Assembly (NCBI GenBank): GCA_026874595.1
Contig: CM049309.1
Location: forward strand, 46,980,079 to 47,044,078
Direction: 5' to 3'
Length of the DNA: 64,000 nucleotides
DNA from: Sipunculus nudus
Lineage: Eukaryota; Annelida; Sipuncula; Golfingiida; Sipunculidae
The position numbers and the translations under genes were made by a program. Shown piece by piece: positions 21,800-35,049 of the stretch. The stretch's first letter is position 1, and every line of letters begins with the position of its first letter. The notes under the pieces are model-generated. The model worked only from the letters and a program-made list of their open reading frames with translations, made no database searches and was not told where the DNA came from.

Positions 21800-24700
21800 G
21801 TAAGTGTTAACATGACTTATATAAAGATATCCAATTTAAAACCATAAATTTTTATTAAATCTCTTTCTCCATGGTAGGCAGTTTTCCATGTCCTAGGCAG
21901 GACTGGTCCATGTAGCCTTAACAGTTTTATCAGGACAGCAAGTCGACACAGCAGCTGTCCCCAATAAATAGTCTATAGAATTATGTGTATCACCGGAATA
22001 TAACAATTTATTACCGAGGTATAATTTAATAGGGCATTCTACGCAGAGATTTTTAAAGTTTTTTTTGGGTCATGTTTTTTTATTATAACCAAAAAGGGGT
22101 TGTAGCCATAAATGGTAACAGACACAGACATAGGTCACACAAAGAGTGGACATTGCACAGTGTACTCAATTATTAATGTTCAGTACTTTAAAGGGAAAAT
22201 ATAATGATAGTGTCTTGTTTAAGTGAAGGACATTCATCAAAAATAAAAGATTTAAAATGATTTTCAGTTTTGTCCATTTAAATACCGGTAATTATGATCT
22301 ACTGTACTTCAGTTGAAGGTTATAAATAATTATGAACAATCTATTCTTCAGTTTTAGAAGTGATGATATTTTAAGAATAGGCTTTTGTACAAAGCTTTTG
22401 TCCTTGGGGGCATTTATTTGACATGACTTTATTTCTGTCACCCAGAGCATTATGGTTATAATGGTTGTCTGCTATATTTTTGTCTGCTATAATGGTATTT
22501 TATTAGATCTTATAAATTGCAGTCTTTTTTACATGGTGTTGATTTGTAAAAGAGAGAACAAAATATCAAGAAAGTGTCAAGAAATGTACATAGTATCTTG
22601 TTTTGGGGGTAATTTAATTGGCTTGGGTAATGTGATTAGACCATATCCTTATTTAAGTTCCATAAATGTTTCAAATGGCAAGAAAAGTGTAAAAAGTGTG
22701 AGTTCACCAGAAACAATGAGTAAATTCTTATATATAAAAACATATAAGAATGTAAAATATATATCTTTCTCCAAGATTCATGGATAATTCCTGCATCGTT
22801 TTATAGCAGTGTGAATGGTGTCTATCTATTCTAAGGCAACAATGAAAGACACTTAAAAAATTCTGAAACAAAAAAATTTTAAAGGTTATAAAATAAGTAT
22901 AAACATGCATGCATGTCGTTTTTAACCAATTTTTCAAAAATATACTTATTAGGCCTCAGCAAACAAATGCTCAATTTTAATACATGACAACTTTGTCAAA
23001 TTTCCAAATGAAAGTGTCTTCTATTGTTTCTAGGCTTAAATGGTAAGAAATAGGGATTTGACAAGAACTTTGGCATAAACTGCACATTGTAAATCTTTGG
23101 AAAGAAGTAATGTATGGATTGTACTCTGGATATTTAGAACTAAAACACATGTTGAAGTATTTAAAGCATTTAAATAGTTTTCTGTCGATCTTAAAGCTGT
23201 TTTTTTATTGCTCCTGAATGATTAAAGACTATCCCAAATTGTGGTGTTGGTTTCATTCAGAATAATAATCATTTTTGTGATTCTGCTTTTAACCTTTCTC
23301 TCTTTCTCATTCCTGATGGAATATGTTGCACTTTATTTGTGTATAATATTAGTGCTTTGTAGAGTCCCTTTTGTGGATTTATCAATTTTCATCAAGTATG
23401 AGCAACTCTCCATTAAGTAAAAGCTGTGTATTCTTTTATTTAAATATGCCAGTTTCATATTTTTTGGTAATCTATGTACCGATAACATATGTTTTATTTG
23501 GAGAAACAGGACCCTCAAATTCACAATATTTTACTTGGCCTGAAATAATTTGAGTTTTTATCAACTGTTCACAGATATTATACTAACATGAGCAAAATTA
23601 TTTTAGTGTCCATATCATTTTGGCATTTTAAATCCACTGGTATCATATGTATCAATTTCCTTTGCATCACTAAGACTGCTTGATAAAACACCATATACTA
23701 GAAAAACAAGGGTAACTGACATAGGTCTTTGAATTGTTCATAAACATAACTTATGACCTATCAGTTCCGGCCCTTCCTTTACTTAACCTAGCTGAAGAAG
23801 TAAATTTTCCAGTGGAAATTTCATTGCTGTCATGTATGTATCAACTAAGTCTAAGCATCACCACTATCATTTCGGTCATAAAATTAGTAGATGGAAATAC
23901 CAACACAGAAACACTTTCATAAAGTTGCAAGATAACTGCCCAATCTCTAAAAGAATTTCATTTTTGTATATTAGACCAAGATACAGTGTTACTGACAGCT
24001 AGTGGTAAGATTTTGTGATGGGTGTCAGTAACTTATGTATCAATCTGGGTACTTTGCAACTTGCAGGTCTACTGTACAAAGTAAAGAATATGAATTTTAT
24101 AACTTGAGTATTGGCATATGGTCATACATGTATGTTGTGTCCGTACATACAAAAAATACACTGGTCCTAACTTGTTATGACCATGGCAACTCCTGTTCAC
24201 CACAATTGTGCCTCATTAGTGATTTTGGTTGTGTAGCAAAGCAAAGTAATGTTCAGTGCCTTTGTTGAGCAAACTGTTTACTCAGGTGGTAGGTTTGTGG
24301 TTTCTAATTGTTTACTCAGTAAATTGTCAATGACCTTGTTAAAGGACCATGCATAATTCTTGTTAACATGATTATGCATGTATAGCAAACAATGTTAAAT
24401 CAATCAGTCCAGGGTTCCTTCATGATCCTGGTAGTTAGAGATATGTATTTAGAGATTTAGGATTGTTGTAACTAATTTCCCCCAGTAACATATACAGAAA
24501 TGATGAAAATATTCAGTCACTGCTTCAGTTGTGAAAATCTTGTTAATATGCATAAAGTATATGCATTTATATGCAAATATTTTTGAATAAAAACCAATCC
24601 TTTTTTTCTTTTCATTAACAGAACAATCTTTACACAAGATGTTGATCAAGACAGAATGGAACTGAAATTGAAACTAACACAAACAATACATTAATGACTA

Positions 24701-25009
24701 GATAATGGCAATCGGTGATTTGTCAGTTTAACCCTCACCTAGCTGAACTACAATATATAGTCATAATGCTTGCTAAACCATACCATTGAGTTGCACTGTT
24801 CACACTAGGTCTAGTAAAAGAATTTTTTACTATATAACATAAACTATTAACAAGTTATTAGATACACTTTTGTTTGCTTATGATAGTTTCTTTATTTACA
24901 GTCTATTCTAGTTTTCTTGTTCAGCTGTTTTTTTTTGGTGATAATGGTTGTAAAATGCACTAAAATTTGCTTTTAATGTAGCCCAGCAGCATAAGAGAAA
25001 AGTATGGTG
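21800..25009 (+). other. Intron 1, 5' portion, no feature seen
   Basis: AT-rich sequence. Open frames such as 22452-22787 and 24035-24268 have no family resemblance and lack exon-like borders. Confidence 0.5.
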
Positions 25010-26678
25010 CAGGGTTGGGGTAAATGTAATGTGTAATTGTAATTACCTGTAATTAATTACAATTTTTCAAGTAACTGAATGTAATTTGTAATTGAACAAA
25101 ATTCAATTACAAGTAATTCTAATGATTACACAGGTAAAATAGATGTAATTTCAATTATTTTTCAATTACTTTCCAAAATCATGACAGTGCACCATATGTT
25201 ATGCCACAATCCTTTGCACTGTTTATCAAAACACTCTTGAGTAAGGATTTTAAGCTATGATTATTGAATAAATAGTACTAAGTATATAATAAGCATGGTA
25301 TATAGTATGCCTTATAAGTTATACTCATTACTGGCCTGTTTTTATTTTGCAAATGCCTTCACTGCAATATAGATAAAGTAACAAGCTTCTATAATGTAAA
25401 CCTGTCCAGAGCTACACTTCAACAAGTGTGGGCTTGCTACATTTCACTGAAATGGAGGCTGGAACATAGTCAAACTGATCTGATTACATCAGTGTTTATC
25501 TACTAATTAGCTGAAACTGAGAGAGTCACAAGAACAAAAGAGGCTAATGTTATGGAAAGGCTGATATCAGAATTACCTCAAGTCAATGGCCCATGAGGTA
25601 AACAGAGATATAGGTATCAAGATAGCAGGGCTGTCTCAGTTGGCTGGCTATATATATGAAATTTGAACAGTCTCCACTGTTTCCTGTGCCCGGAGGAAAC
25701 TCAGGGCAGTGTATACTGGTTTTACTACCTGTCATATATAAAAAGCGAGCCATGGTGAATGCACTGGATTTTCATTACCTTTTCCTATAAATAATTTCAT
25801 TGCATCAAATTGTAATATATTATATATTCAACATGAATAAATTTATATTAATTATTTACATGAAATGTTTGCATCAATGAGTTTAGTGAAATCACTTTGT
25901 ATTTAAAATTCCAGTATTTGTGACATAACTTAAATCAGCACTGACAGTAAAGGATTTATGAGTTGAGGATTACTGTATAGGATTAAGGTTATCGCTAAAA
26001 AGGTTTTTCCATTATCACAGGTTTGAACCAACAATTATTTCCACATGTGCTCTAATTGGCACATGCCAGTGTTTTCAAGAAGCAAGAGATTTTATCTGAT
26101 AAAGTAAAATATGTGATAAAATAATATTAGATGACATTTTTTTGCACAATTGACATCAAGATAATATGTTTAAAATACAGTTTACCCATATATGCTTTCA
26201 CATATTACTATTTTGTGTCAAAACTCTAATTCAGCAAATGTTTCAATGCATGATACTTAAAATAAATAATACACACATTGTGTACATATATGATGATGAC
26301 AGCCAGTTTTGCCTTTCCATTGGAGAAAAGTGTTTATTTGAACATTCATTGTGTAATGATATATTAACATTAAGTTAGTATAGCTATTGTGCACTTTAAT
26401 ATATGACACCAGACTGGATATGTTTTGTTTGGAATTTTTCCTTTTGTAATTTTTTTTATCAGATAGCCTTTCTATCATGAATTATACTTAACATGAATCA
26501 TGCCTCTTTATATTATATTTTTTAATAAAGTAATTGAAAGTAATGAATTACTTTTCAAAAGTAGTTGTAATTTAATCATTACATTGTAAAATTTAAGTAA
26601 TTTGTAATTTTAATTGGAATTTTTCGAAGTAATTTTAATTATAAAGATTACTTTTTAGTGTAATTGGCCCCAACCCTG
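25010..26678. mobile_element. hAT-like non-autonomous element, 1.67 kb
   Basis: Ends are an exact 11-bp inverted repeat, CAGGGTTGGGG (25010) and CCCCAACCCTG (ending 26678). Behind each end lies a subterminal field of GTAATTAC/TGTAATT words (25025-25150 and 26525-26670), which can pair with each other. CAGGG ends and repeated subterminal words are usual for hAT elements. No matching 8-bp duplication is visible (GTATGGTG against GGGGTCAT), so the copy may be old or one flank altered. The core is non-coding. Confidence 0.7.
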
Positions 26679-26889
26679 GGGGTCATAATAACCCTTTCTG
26701 CCTGTCTCAGACAGGCAAACACTTGCATGTAAAGGCATTTTTCATTTTCAGTTTCTGTACCAATCCATTGGAAGGGTGAACACCAAGATGTTTTCCACAA
26801 TAGTAACTGCAGTGCCCTATAGATGATCACCTTGTCAGTCTGTACTTCCATACTTCCTTCCATCTGTCATTCTGTCAATGACACTTTCT

Positions 26890-27500
26890 TTCATGGGCAC
26901 TAACTCAACAACAACATACTTCAGTTTTCCCAAATTCACAGGAATGATTGGTCCATACAAGGGCTCCAGACCTATTGAATAACAGACCTGTCAGAATTCC
27001 AATATGGCCACCACAGCCAAATCGCTGATTTTCTTTCGTGTGCACAATAACTCAACAACAACATATTTCAGTTTTCCCTTATTCACAGAGATGATTAGTA
27101 GATACGAGGGCTCCAGACCTATTGAATTACAGACCTGTTGGAATTACAATATGGCTACCACAGCCCAATCGCTGATTTTCTATTGTGCACAATATCTCAA
27201 CAGCAACATACTTCAGCTTTCCAAAATTCACAGGGATGATTAGTCCATACAAGAGCTCCTGACCTATTGAATTTCAGACCTGTTAGAATTCCAATATGAC
27301 CACCAGAGCACAATCCTTGATTTTCTTTCGCACCCTGTATCTCAACAAGAACATGCTTTCTCAAACTCACAGGGATCATTGGTTCCCATATGGGGGCTTC
27401 TGACCTATTGGAATACAGATTTGCTCAAAATCAAATATGGGCAACAAAGTTCAATTAGGGATTTTCTATTGCACACATTATTTCAGACATATCTTCTTTA
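26890..27500 (+). repeat. About 146-bp tandem array, ~4 units
   Basis: Units are marked by CTCAACAACAACATACTTCAG at about 26904, 27052, 27196 and 27341, giving 144-148 bp spacing, followed by CACAG-GATGATT, GGCTCCAGACCTATTGAAT and CAATCGCTGATTTTCT. Divergence grows toward the last unit. It resembles the central array of a tandem-repeat element, but the ends are not identified. Confidence 0.8.
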
Positions 27501-28610
27501 ATATTATTTGAACAAGTAGGATTTTTTCCCTCATGCATATGGATAAAAACCTATTTCTAATTGTCATATTTTTCAACTCTAACCTGAACTTTTCACCCAC
27601 ATGTAAACTAGTGAAGCAATACCAGAATGCGGGGCCCTCTGAGGAACAATGTCTGACCACATCTAGTTTCCTGTAATTTCCTATAAATGTGGTCTTTAAT
27701 GTCTGATACTTCCCAGTATTTAGGCCCTCATATCATATATTTTCCTGTTTCTTCATGGAAAATCATGTTTCTGATGTAACAGTGTTACTTTCAAAAACAT
27801 TCAATTCTTCTTGCATGTAAGAGTGCATGTAGGATGGTACGTAAGATGGCAGAAGCAGGTTTACCCTGAGCAAAGTGTTACTGAAAGTTTGAAATGATGG
27901 TAGGATGCATCTTTAGCAGAAAGGCATTTTTTCCACGGAAAGGTAAACTGCATTTCCATTGGAAAGGTGAAACTTTCAAAGTATTATGATCTCTGTTATC
28001 TGGGGGAAAGAGTTGATGATTTACCGGTATCATACTAGTGAGCCATTTATTTGACTTCACAAGCATTCACTGTGGTTGCCAACCTGCTGCTGAGTACTAC
28101 TACTAGACGTTATCAGATATTGACAGACACAAATTGATTGAGCTAGCCCAAATTAAACATTGGTGTCAATATTTTTGTAAAGTTTTCCATCAATTAAAAC
28201 AAGATACATGTTAAATACATAAAAAATATGGGATATCAGCATTGTTTTCTTGCTGATCTCTGTACATTTGTTTAGATTAATAAGACAACTTATCATAACA
28301 ATTTTTTTTTAGATAGTTGTAATTGTTCAGATTGTGGATAAATGATCAAATTCTTGGTTCTCAGTTTTCAATTTCGAATACACAACTTTTTGTATAAATG
28401 TGTTTGGATAAACTGTTCCTTACCTTACCTATATTTTTACTTCAGAGTAATAATCATGAGGGATATCAGAATACTAGTATTATGGTAATTTTCTTTATGA
28501 ACTGTCACTACCTATCTGTTTATTTGCATATTTCATGGATTGCATACTAAACAATGTGATTGTTCATAAATGCATAATTTCACTGTTTGTTTGTAATAAG
28601 AGATATTTTT
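27501..28610 (+). other. Intronic gene-free stretch
   Basis: AT-rich sequence. Nothing supported beyond short chance frames. Confidence 0.5.
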
Positions 28611-29742
28611 AGGTGTTTAAATTTAGATATTTATTAATAGGATTGTACTAAAAGAATCATGATACTTGTTTTTTGGTGTTAAAATTTAGATATTAATAGG
28701 AGTATACTAAAAGAATCATGATACTTGTGTTTGGGTGTTAAAATTTAGATATTTATTAAAAGCTGTATACTAAAAGAAACATGATACTTGTTTTCTGGGT
28801 GTTAAAATTTAGATATTTATTTATAGGAGTATACTAAAAGAAACATGATACTTGTTTTTTGGGTGTTAAAATTTAGATATTTCTATATAGGAGTATACTA
28901 AAAGAAACATGATACTTGTTTTTTGGGTGTTAAAATTTAGATATTTATTAATAGGAGTATACTAAAAGAATCATTATACTTGTTTTTTTGGGTGTTAAAA
29001 TTTAGATATTTATTTATAGCTGTATCCTAAAAGAAACATGATACTTGTTTTTGGGTGTTAAAATTTAGATATTTATTAATAGGAGTATACTAAAAGAATC
29101 ATGATACTTGTTTATGGGTGTTAAAATTTAGATATTTATTAATAGGAGTATACTAAAAGAATCATTATACTTGTTTTCTGGGTGTTAAAATTTAGATATT
29201 TATTTATAGGAGTATACTAAAAGAAACATGATACTTGTTTTTGGGTGTTAAAATTTAGATATTTATTTATAGCTGTATCCTAAAAGAAACATGATACTTG
29301 TTTTTGGGTGTTAAAATTTAGATATTTATTAATAGGAGTATACTAAAAGAATCATGATACTTGTTTATGGGTGTTAAAATTTAGATATTTATTAATAGGA
29401 GTATACTAAAAGAATCATTATACTTGTTTTCTGGGTGTTAAAATTTAGATATTTATTTATAGGAGTATACTAAAAGAAACATGATACTTGTTTTTGGGTG
29501 TTAAAATTTAGATATTTATTTATAGCTGTATCCTAAAAGAAACATGATACTTGTTTTTGGGTGTTAAAATTTAGATATTTATTAATAGGAGTATACTAAA
29601 AGAATCATGATACTTGTTTTTGGGTGTTAAAATTTAGATAATATTTATAGGAGTATACTGAAAGAATCATGATACTTGTGTTTGGGTGTTAAAATTTAGA
29701 TATTTATTTATAGCTGTATCCTAAAAGAAACATGATACTTGT
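28611..29742 (+). repeat. 63-bp minisatellite, 18 units, four-unit higher-order repeat
   Basis: Eighteen consecutive units of 59-65 bp, each with GGGTGTTAAAATTTAGATAT, ACTAAAAGAA and CATGATACTTGTTT. Two variant cores alternate: GGAGTATACT with AATCAT, and GCTGTATCCT with AAACAT. Units 7-10 (from 28994), 11-14 (from 29247) and the start of the next block (from 29500) repeat the same order of variants at exactly 253 bp. This shows recent amplification of a four-unit block. Confidence 0.92.
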
Positions 29743-31617
29743 TACACCATTATGAAAACATCCTGTAAATATTTCATAGCCCAAAAATGGCCCAATATTG
29801 AAATATCATGAAACATATTTGAATATCTTATCAGAATCCATCGTACAGAGTTATATTTATTTTTTGAGGTATATGCACTCAACTCTACAGAGGACATAAG
29901 ACATTGAGCCATAGGTTTTTTTTTGGTTTAGTATAACCTTTTAATCCTATGTGATTGGTTGATAGAGTCCCTTTAAATCATGAATAGGAGCTGGTTATAT
30001 TATAGTGCATCTTAGTACATGATACCTTTGATATTTATATTGGTTGTATTCGACTGTTAAGTCTCACTTCAAAAAGTCTAAAAAAACCCTAATCCTTACC
30101 CCTAACCTAACCCTAAACCCTAACCTAATATTGGCTTTATGTGAGAGAGAAGTCTCACTTCCAATAGTTTCTGTGCTCGGATAAAGATGTGAGAAATTGA
30201 TATTTTAACAGCAATAAAATGTGGAAAGAAAAAAATACAATCAAAATTTCAATCAAAGTTATCATACCTAAGTATAATTAATTGCTTTTAAGAAACAGTC
30301 AATCAAGCTGAATTTTTGCGCATGTATTTTTATTGAATTATACTCTGTTTAGGTCTTTTGTATGGTGCGATCATGAAAATGGAACCCTTTGGAGACACTG
30401 AGAACATTTATTGCGAAAATTCTCACCCTTGAACATTAAGTCAACAACAGTAAATTAAAAAATTCTTTAAAGTGTCACTATCTCAGCCTGTACTCCCAAA
30501 GTCTCTTGGAAAATGTTGAAATTTTATTGTGGACTTGTTGATGAATTACCCCTAGCCTGGCTCATTACCAACACAGAAATGTGAGTTTAGGCCAGGTCTT
30601 CCATGAAGGAAATACCACCCATCTGTTACAGTGTACTGTGCACACAATGCTAATCTCTCACACAGCTAGAGACACTGATAACTAACAGGGGGTGGGCTCT
30701 GTAAAAATCTTCACATCTTGAGGGAGAGACAAGGTGTGATTTATGCGTAGCAACTGTGCAATGTTTGATAATTGTATTCAGTCAGGCAGGTTGTGGTCCA
30801 GCTGTTTTTTACTGAGCTAGGCTATAGCTATGACACTGCATTCTATGAGAAATGACAGGCACTGGAGGGTTGGCTGTAGTTCTGACAGCACCCTGAGACA
30901 GCTGCAGTTGTTCAGCTCTCTTTCAGTTAGTTATAAAATTAGGAACCAGATGGCAGCAGTCGCAAACAAGCAAGCCAGACAGATCCACCCAGCAGTGTGT
31001 GTTGGTGCTGGCTCCTTATAAGTATCACAGTATCCTAATATCTTGATTCAGAGGCACTAGATAGTGATTTATTTTTACCTTATGCCAGGGCATTGTAAAC
31101 TTATTTCATCAAGTTTTTGGTAAAAAATAAATCATACCATTATACCATACTATTAAGATCTTGCTGGAAGCACCCTCACATATACCGGTACTGATCCTAA
31201 CAATTTTTCTGGCTGACAAACAGTCAGCTTGAAAAATCTGTAGATTGGATTCCATCTTAACAACTTGAAACTGATATTCCTCCTGTCATGCTTCCATGTA
31301 CATAATAAATTATCTGATAGTGTTTTTACTGATCTCAGCTATGGTACTCATTTTATAAGCAGGTGTAAGAATAATTTATTCTGACAGAGTCATTTCTTAT
31401 CTATTTACATGAACGCAGGACCTGGGGCAAGTCTTCACAAAATTGGGTCCAGAAAAAAATATCATAAAGGCCATCCCCCCAAAATTATTGTTCTATGGAT
31501 TTGCTGTTCCTATTTTTCACCGATCTGTTTTTTTTTTTTGCACAGTTAAAGTTAAAATCTAAATTTGTACAATGAAAAGAAAACCATGAAAATCATTGGG
31601 CTTATCCTGATAGAACA

Positions 31618-31620
<3 letters not shown>
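29743..31620 (+). other. Intronic stretch with short telomere-like tract
   Basis: Mostly featureless AT-rich DNA. A CCCTAA-type tract with spacers (CCCTAA, CCCCTAACCTAACCCTAA and ACCCTAACCTAA words) occupies about 30087-30129. The frame at 30830-31021 has no family resemblance. Confidence 0.5.
30087..30129 (-). repeat. Interstitial telomere-like (TTAGGG)n tract
   Basis: About 43 bp of imperfect CCCTAA repeats on the plus strand, i.e. TTAGGG on the minus strand, the ancestral animal telomere motif. It is short and interrupted, so an interstitial remnant rather than a telomere. Confidence 0.65.

Positions 31621-31695
<75 letters not shown>
31621..31695. repeat. (TA)n microsatellite, ~75 bp
   Basis: Uninterrupted TA dinucleotide run. 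Confidence 0.98.
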
Positions 31696-31698
<3 letters not shown>

Positions 31699-34043
31699 TT
31701 TTCTTACAAACCAGCTAATGTATTATGAATTTTACTCTTAATGATCACATATGATGACATCTGTAGGCGCATTCTTGAACTATTTTACTCTACTTGGCTC
31801 TCGCCCTCCTATTTGATTTGTTGTCAAAATGTGTGATGTGGGAAAATGTCACAAGAAACCATAGTCATTATTTTGTCAAATAAAGTAAAAAGCATGTATT
31901 ATTAGAATATCTGAATAATGTCAATACAGTTTTGTAATTTGTTGTACTTCAAATTGAAAATACACATGTGCAATTATGCAAAATCATAAAAATGCTTTGG
32001 AAAATAAGAGGGTTTTCAGTAGATTTTAAAATATCCCAGCTGCCAAAGTCAGACATTTGTGTGCTTTTTAAAGAAAGTAAAGAAATATCAATTCCAGTCC
32101 ACATGTACAGGGAACATAAGCTCTGACCATTGTCCTAATCAGCACCTGCAATGTCCACTTGACCAATCAGCTGACAAAAGAATTGGTTTATTTCAGGTAA
32201 TCTTAACCTCTGATTGGGGTTCCAACACAGGTACATTTGTAATTGATTATTGATGAAAATTTGATTCATTCAGTATTTCTTGATTTGATGATATACATGC
32301 ATGTAGCATCAGCTTGAAATAATGTAATATACATTTTAGCTTATGATGTGAACTATTTACTTACAGGTAATAACCCCAGACAGACAGTCCTGTACCTGTA
32401 GGAGAGAACAAAGGAAATCACCCAAATAGAAGACCAGCAGGGCACCGTTCATGTGGTTTGGCCTGAAAGGGCTCTGTAAAGTAAGTCATCTGTCTTGTAG
32501 TTAAGGCCAGACTTTTTTTATTTTTAGGTTAATGAACAAATATTCTATCAAGGATGGGAAAATATTGAACTGTCAAACAGTTCTGTTATTTTCTAAATGC
32601 AATGCATTAAAAATAATAAATACAAACAGACATCAGTGGCAACTATGAATAAAGAGACCAATGAGTCTGAAAGCTCAGCTTAATTCACAAGCCAGCAATT
32701 GTAAAAACTATATCAGGAAAAAAAATTGCTTCAGGTCTGCAGATTTGTTACCTGCTTATATTAATTGCTAAGGGCAAAAATATACTTATATAATAAGGTG
32801 AGTGAAAATATTGATAAAACTTCATTTTTTCTTCAATTTAATGATATTTCAGGTACGAAGGTTTGTAAGCTAAAAAACTAAAAAAAAATATCTGGCCTAT
32901 GGTTTACCATGAAATATTACTCCTTTTAATTGTGGATATTGTTTAAAATTTACCTGTCCAGAATGTGAACACACCTGATGCAAAATAGTACTAAGCAGGT
33001 ATAGTAGTGATGTAGGACTTGAATCTTGCACTCAAGACAAACTTTCACTCAAGGATCCTGAAGGTCAAGAAATCGGATTGAGTCCGTGTTGAGTCCAATA
33101 AAAATTTGTCATGTATGGGCAAATGTTCAGACTGGAAAACATACCATAAAGACATATGTATGAACTATTTACAGGAATTTACAGATTTGTTACCAAAACA
33201 AATGAAGTGGCTTGGACCTGGACTTATACTCGGACTCAAAAAGTCTGGAATAGACTGCAAGACTGAGGTATACTACCACTGTATGAAAGCAGACAGTGTT
33301 CACACATCCCAGAACTCGTCAGTAACATTGTTGTAAAGGGATCTATTCACATACCAGATATAAGTTAAAATACATGAAATAAAGTGTTTCTTCCTTAAAA
33401 TATTATGACATCTGCCAGTATTTTAGTTGTAAAATTGTTTGTTTAATTACTTCTGTACACAGTTGGAAAGAAGCTTGAACTTGACACAGTCAGTTGCACC
33501 AAACAAACAGTGCTAACACCTACTAGCAGCTGTAAAGCACAACTTCAAATTGAGATATTTCAAGATTTAGCTAAAATGAACTAATAATATGAGTTAATAT
33601 ACATATAATTACAAATGTTTATAAAATTATAAATTTCAGAGAAATGTGTGAGCTGCCTCATATTGAATGCATATAGAGCTTAAATTTTCCAGAACATGGT
33701 AGTGGGACACACAATTCCACAACCATCCCCTATCTTAAACAGAGGATTAAAGACTTTCTGCATGCTAATACCAATATAACTTGTGCTCATTTGCTTTTTG
33801 ATTTGCACATCCCTGCAGATTTGCAATCCTGATTAAATCATGTAACCATCAGAATTAAGTGTTTACATAGTTACAAAATGTGGATTGAATCTGAACTCAG
33901 TAACACTTAATGCTTAATTCAGATTGATTCTATATTCAAGACAGATTGAAATTTGTCATATGAAAGAAATAAGTGAAAAGTTTACTTCGGATGTTATTGG
34001 TGACAGTCACAATCATGAACCTGTTTCTACCTGTTATAATGAT
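31696..34043 (+). other. Intronic gene-free stretch
   Basis: AT-rich sequence. Two exon-like pieces (32112-32197 and 32370-32480) were examined and not accepted because their phases do not fit the chain. Nothing else supported. Confidence 0.45.
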
Positions 34044-34876
34044 GTTTTAAGCGAACCTGTGAGCTTATGCGATGGTGCAGCGTCGTCCGTCCGTAGTCAG
34101 CCGTCCGCCGTCCAGGGCTGGCTTTCTGCCGTCCATGGCTGTAAGTCAGAAACTGTCTGAGCTAGCAGCTCCAAATTACATGTAAGAATTAGTCACATGT
34201 GAAACTTGGCGCCCTGGAGCTTATTATTGGGTATCTGCATTAATTTAGATTTAATAGAGAAAAAGCTTAAAAACCTTTAAAAATCTTCTTCTCTGAAACT
34301 GTCCAGCCAAAATGTCCATTATTTCACAGAAATGATCCCTGGAACAATCTCTCTCAAGTTTGTTCGAATGGTTCCAGTTTGGAGATTTTTGGCCGAGTTA
34401 CAGGAGGTTGAACTTAGTCATCTGTCCAAAAAAGCACACTAGAATTAAAATCTCAGAAACGGCTAGAGCTATAATCACCAAATTTTATACAAATGTTTGT
34501 CACATATATTTTATCTGATATTGAGGTATAGGTGGCGCCACCTACATTGATGTGTTTTTTACAAGCGAAAATGTAATTTTAAACTCTTCTAGCTTATTCA
34601 CTGATTTATGATGAAACTGTTAAGCTGATTGGTTTAAACTTTCCAAGAATTATTCAATGGTAGTCTTCTGCCAGTTTTATAAGAATAGATTGGGTAAGTA
34701 CAGTTAAAAAAAGCATTGTAGCCAATTGAAAAAGGCTTTCTGTATTTGAAAACAGATTTGACAACATGCTGAGTTGCATCAGCCGAGTCAAGATTTCACT
34801 CAGTACAAACATGTGGGTCCAGACATCACCATGGCAACTGACCTGGCTCTTGGGGGGTGTCTACACAATGTGTTTA

Positions 34877-34903
34877 GATGTCTAGACACAGCGTCTAGAC
34901 ATC
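34877..34903. other. Perfect 11-bp-stem hairpin
   Basis: GATGTCTAGAC, loop ACAGC, GTCTAGACATC, with further TCTAGACAC repeats on both sides. It lies inside the tandem-repeat element. Possibly a former element terminus or a cruciform-prone site. Confidence 0.7.
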
Positions 34904-35049
34904 TAGACACAATGTTTAGATGCAGAATTCCCAGATTATTTGAACTATATCTTTCAACTGTTTACATTTTAAGTGAATCTGGTTTATCATCAGGTCACAT
35001 GTGAACTGCTGCGCCCTAATTTTTGGTTGACCTCTGACCTTTCCTCGCT

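Noticed and set aside
28611-29742. CRISPR-like array
   Set aside because: Units are contiguous with no unique spacers; this is a eukaryotic minisatellite.
30087-30129. Chromosome end
   Set aside because: Only about 43 bp of imperfect motif, followed by tens of kilobases of ordinary sequence on both sides.
32112-32480. Two exon-like pieces (32112-32197 and 32370-32480)
   Set aside because: The first leaves in phase 0 and has a poor acceptor; the second has stops in all frames. Could at most be an alternative terminal exon, which nothing else supports.
34774-35004. Small plus-strand protein of 76 codons
   Set aside because: Overlaps a hairpin and TCTAGACA repeats inside a mobile element; composition is repeat-driven.
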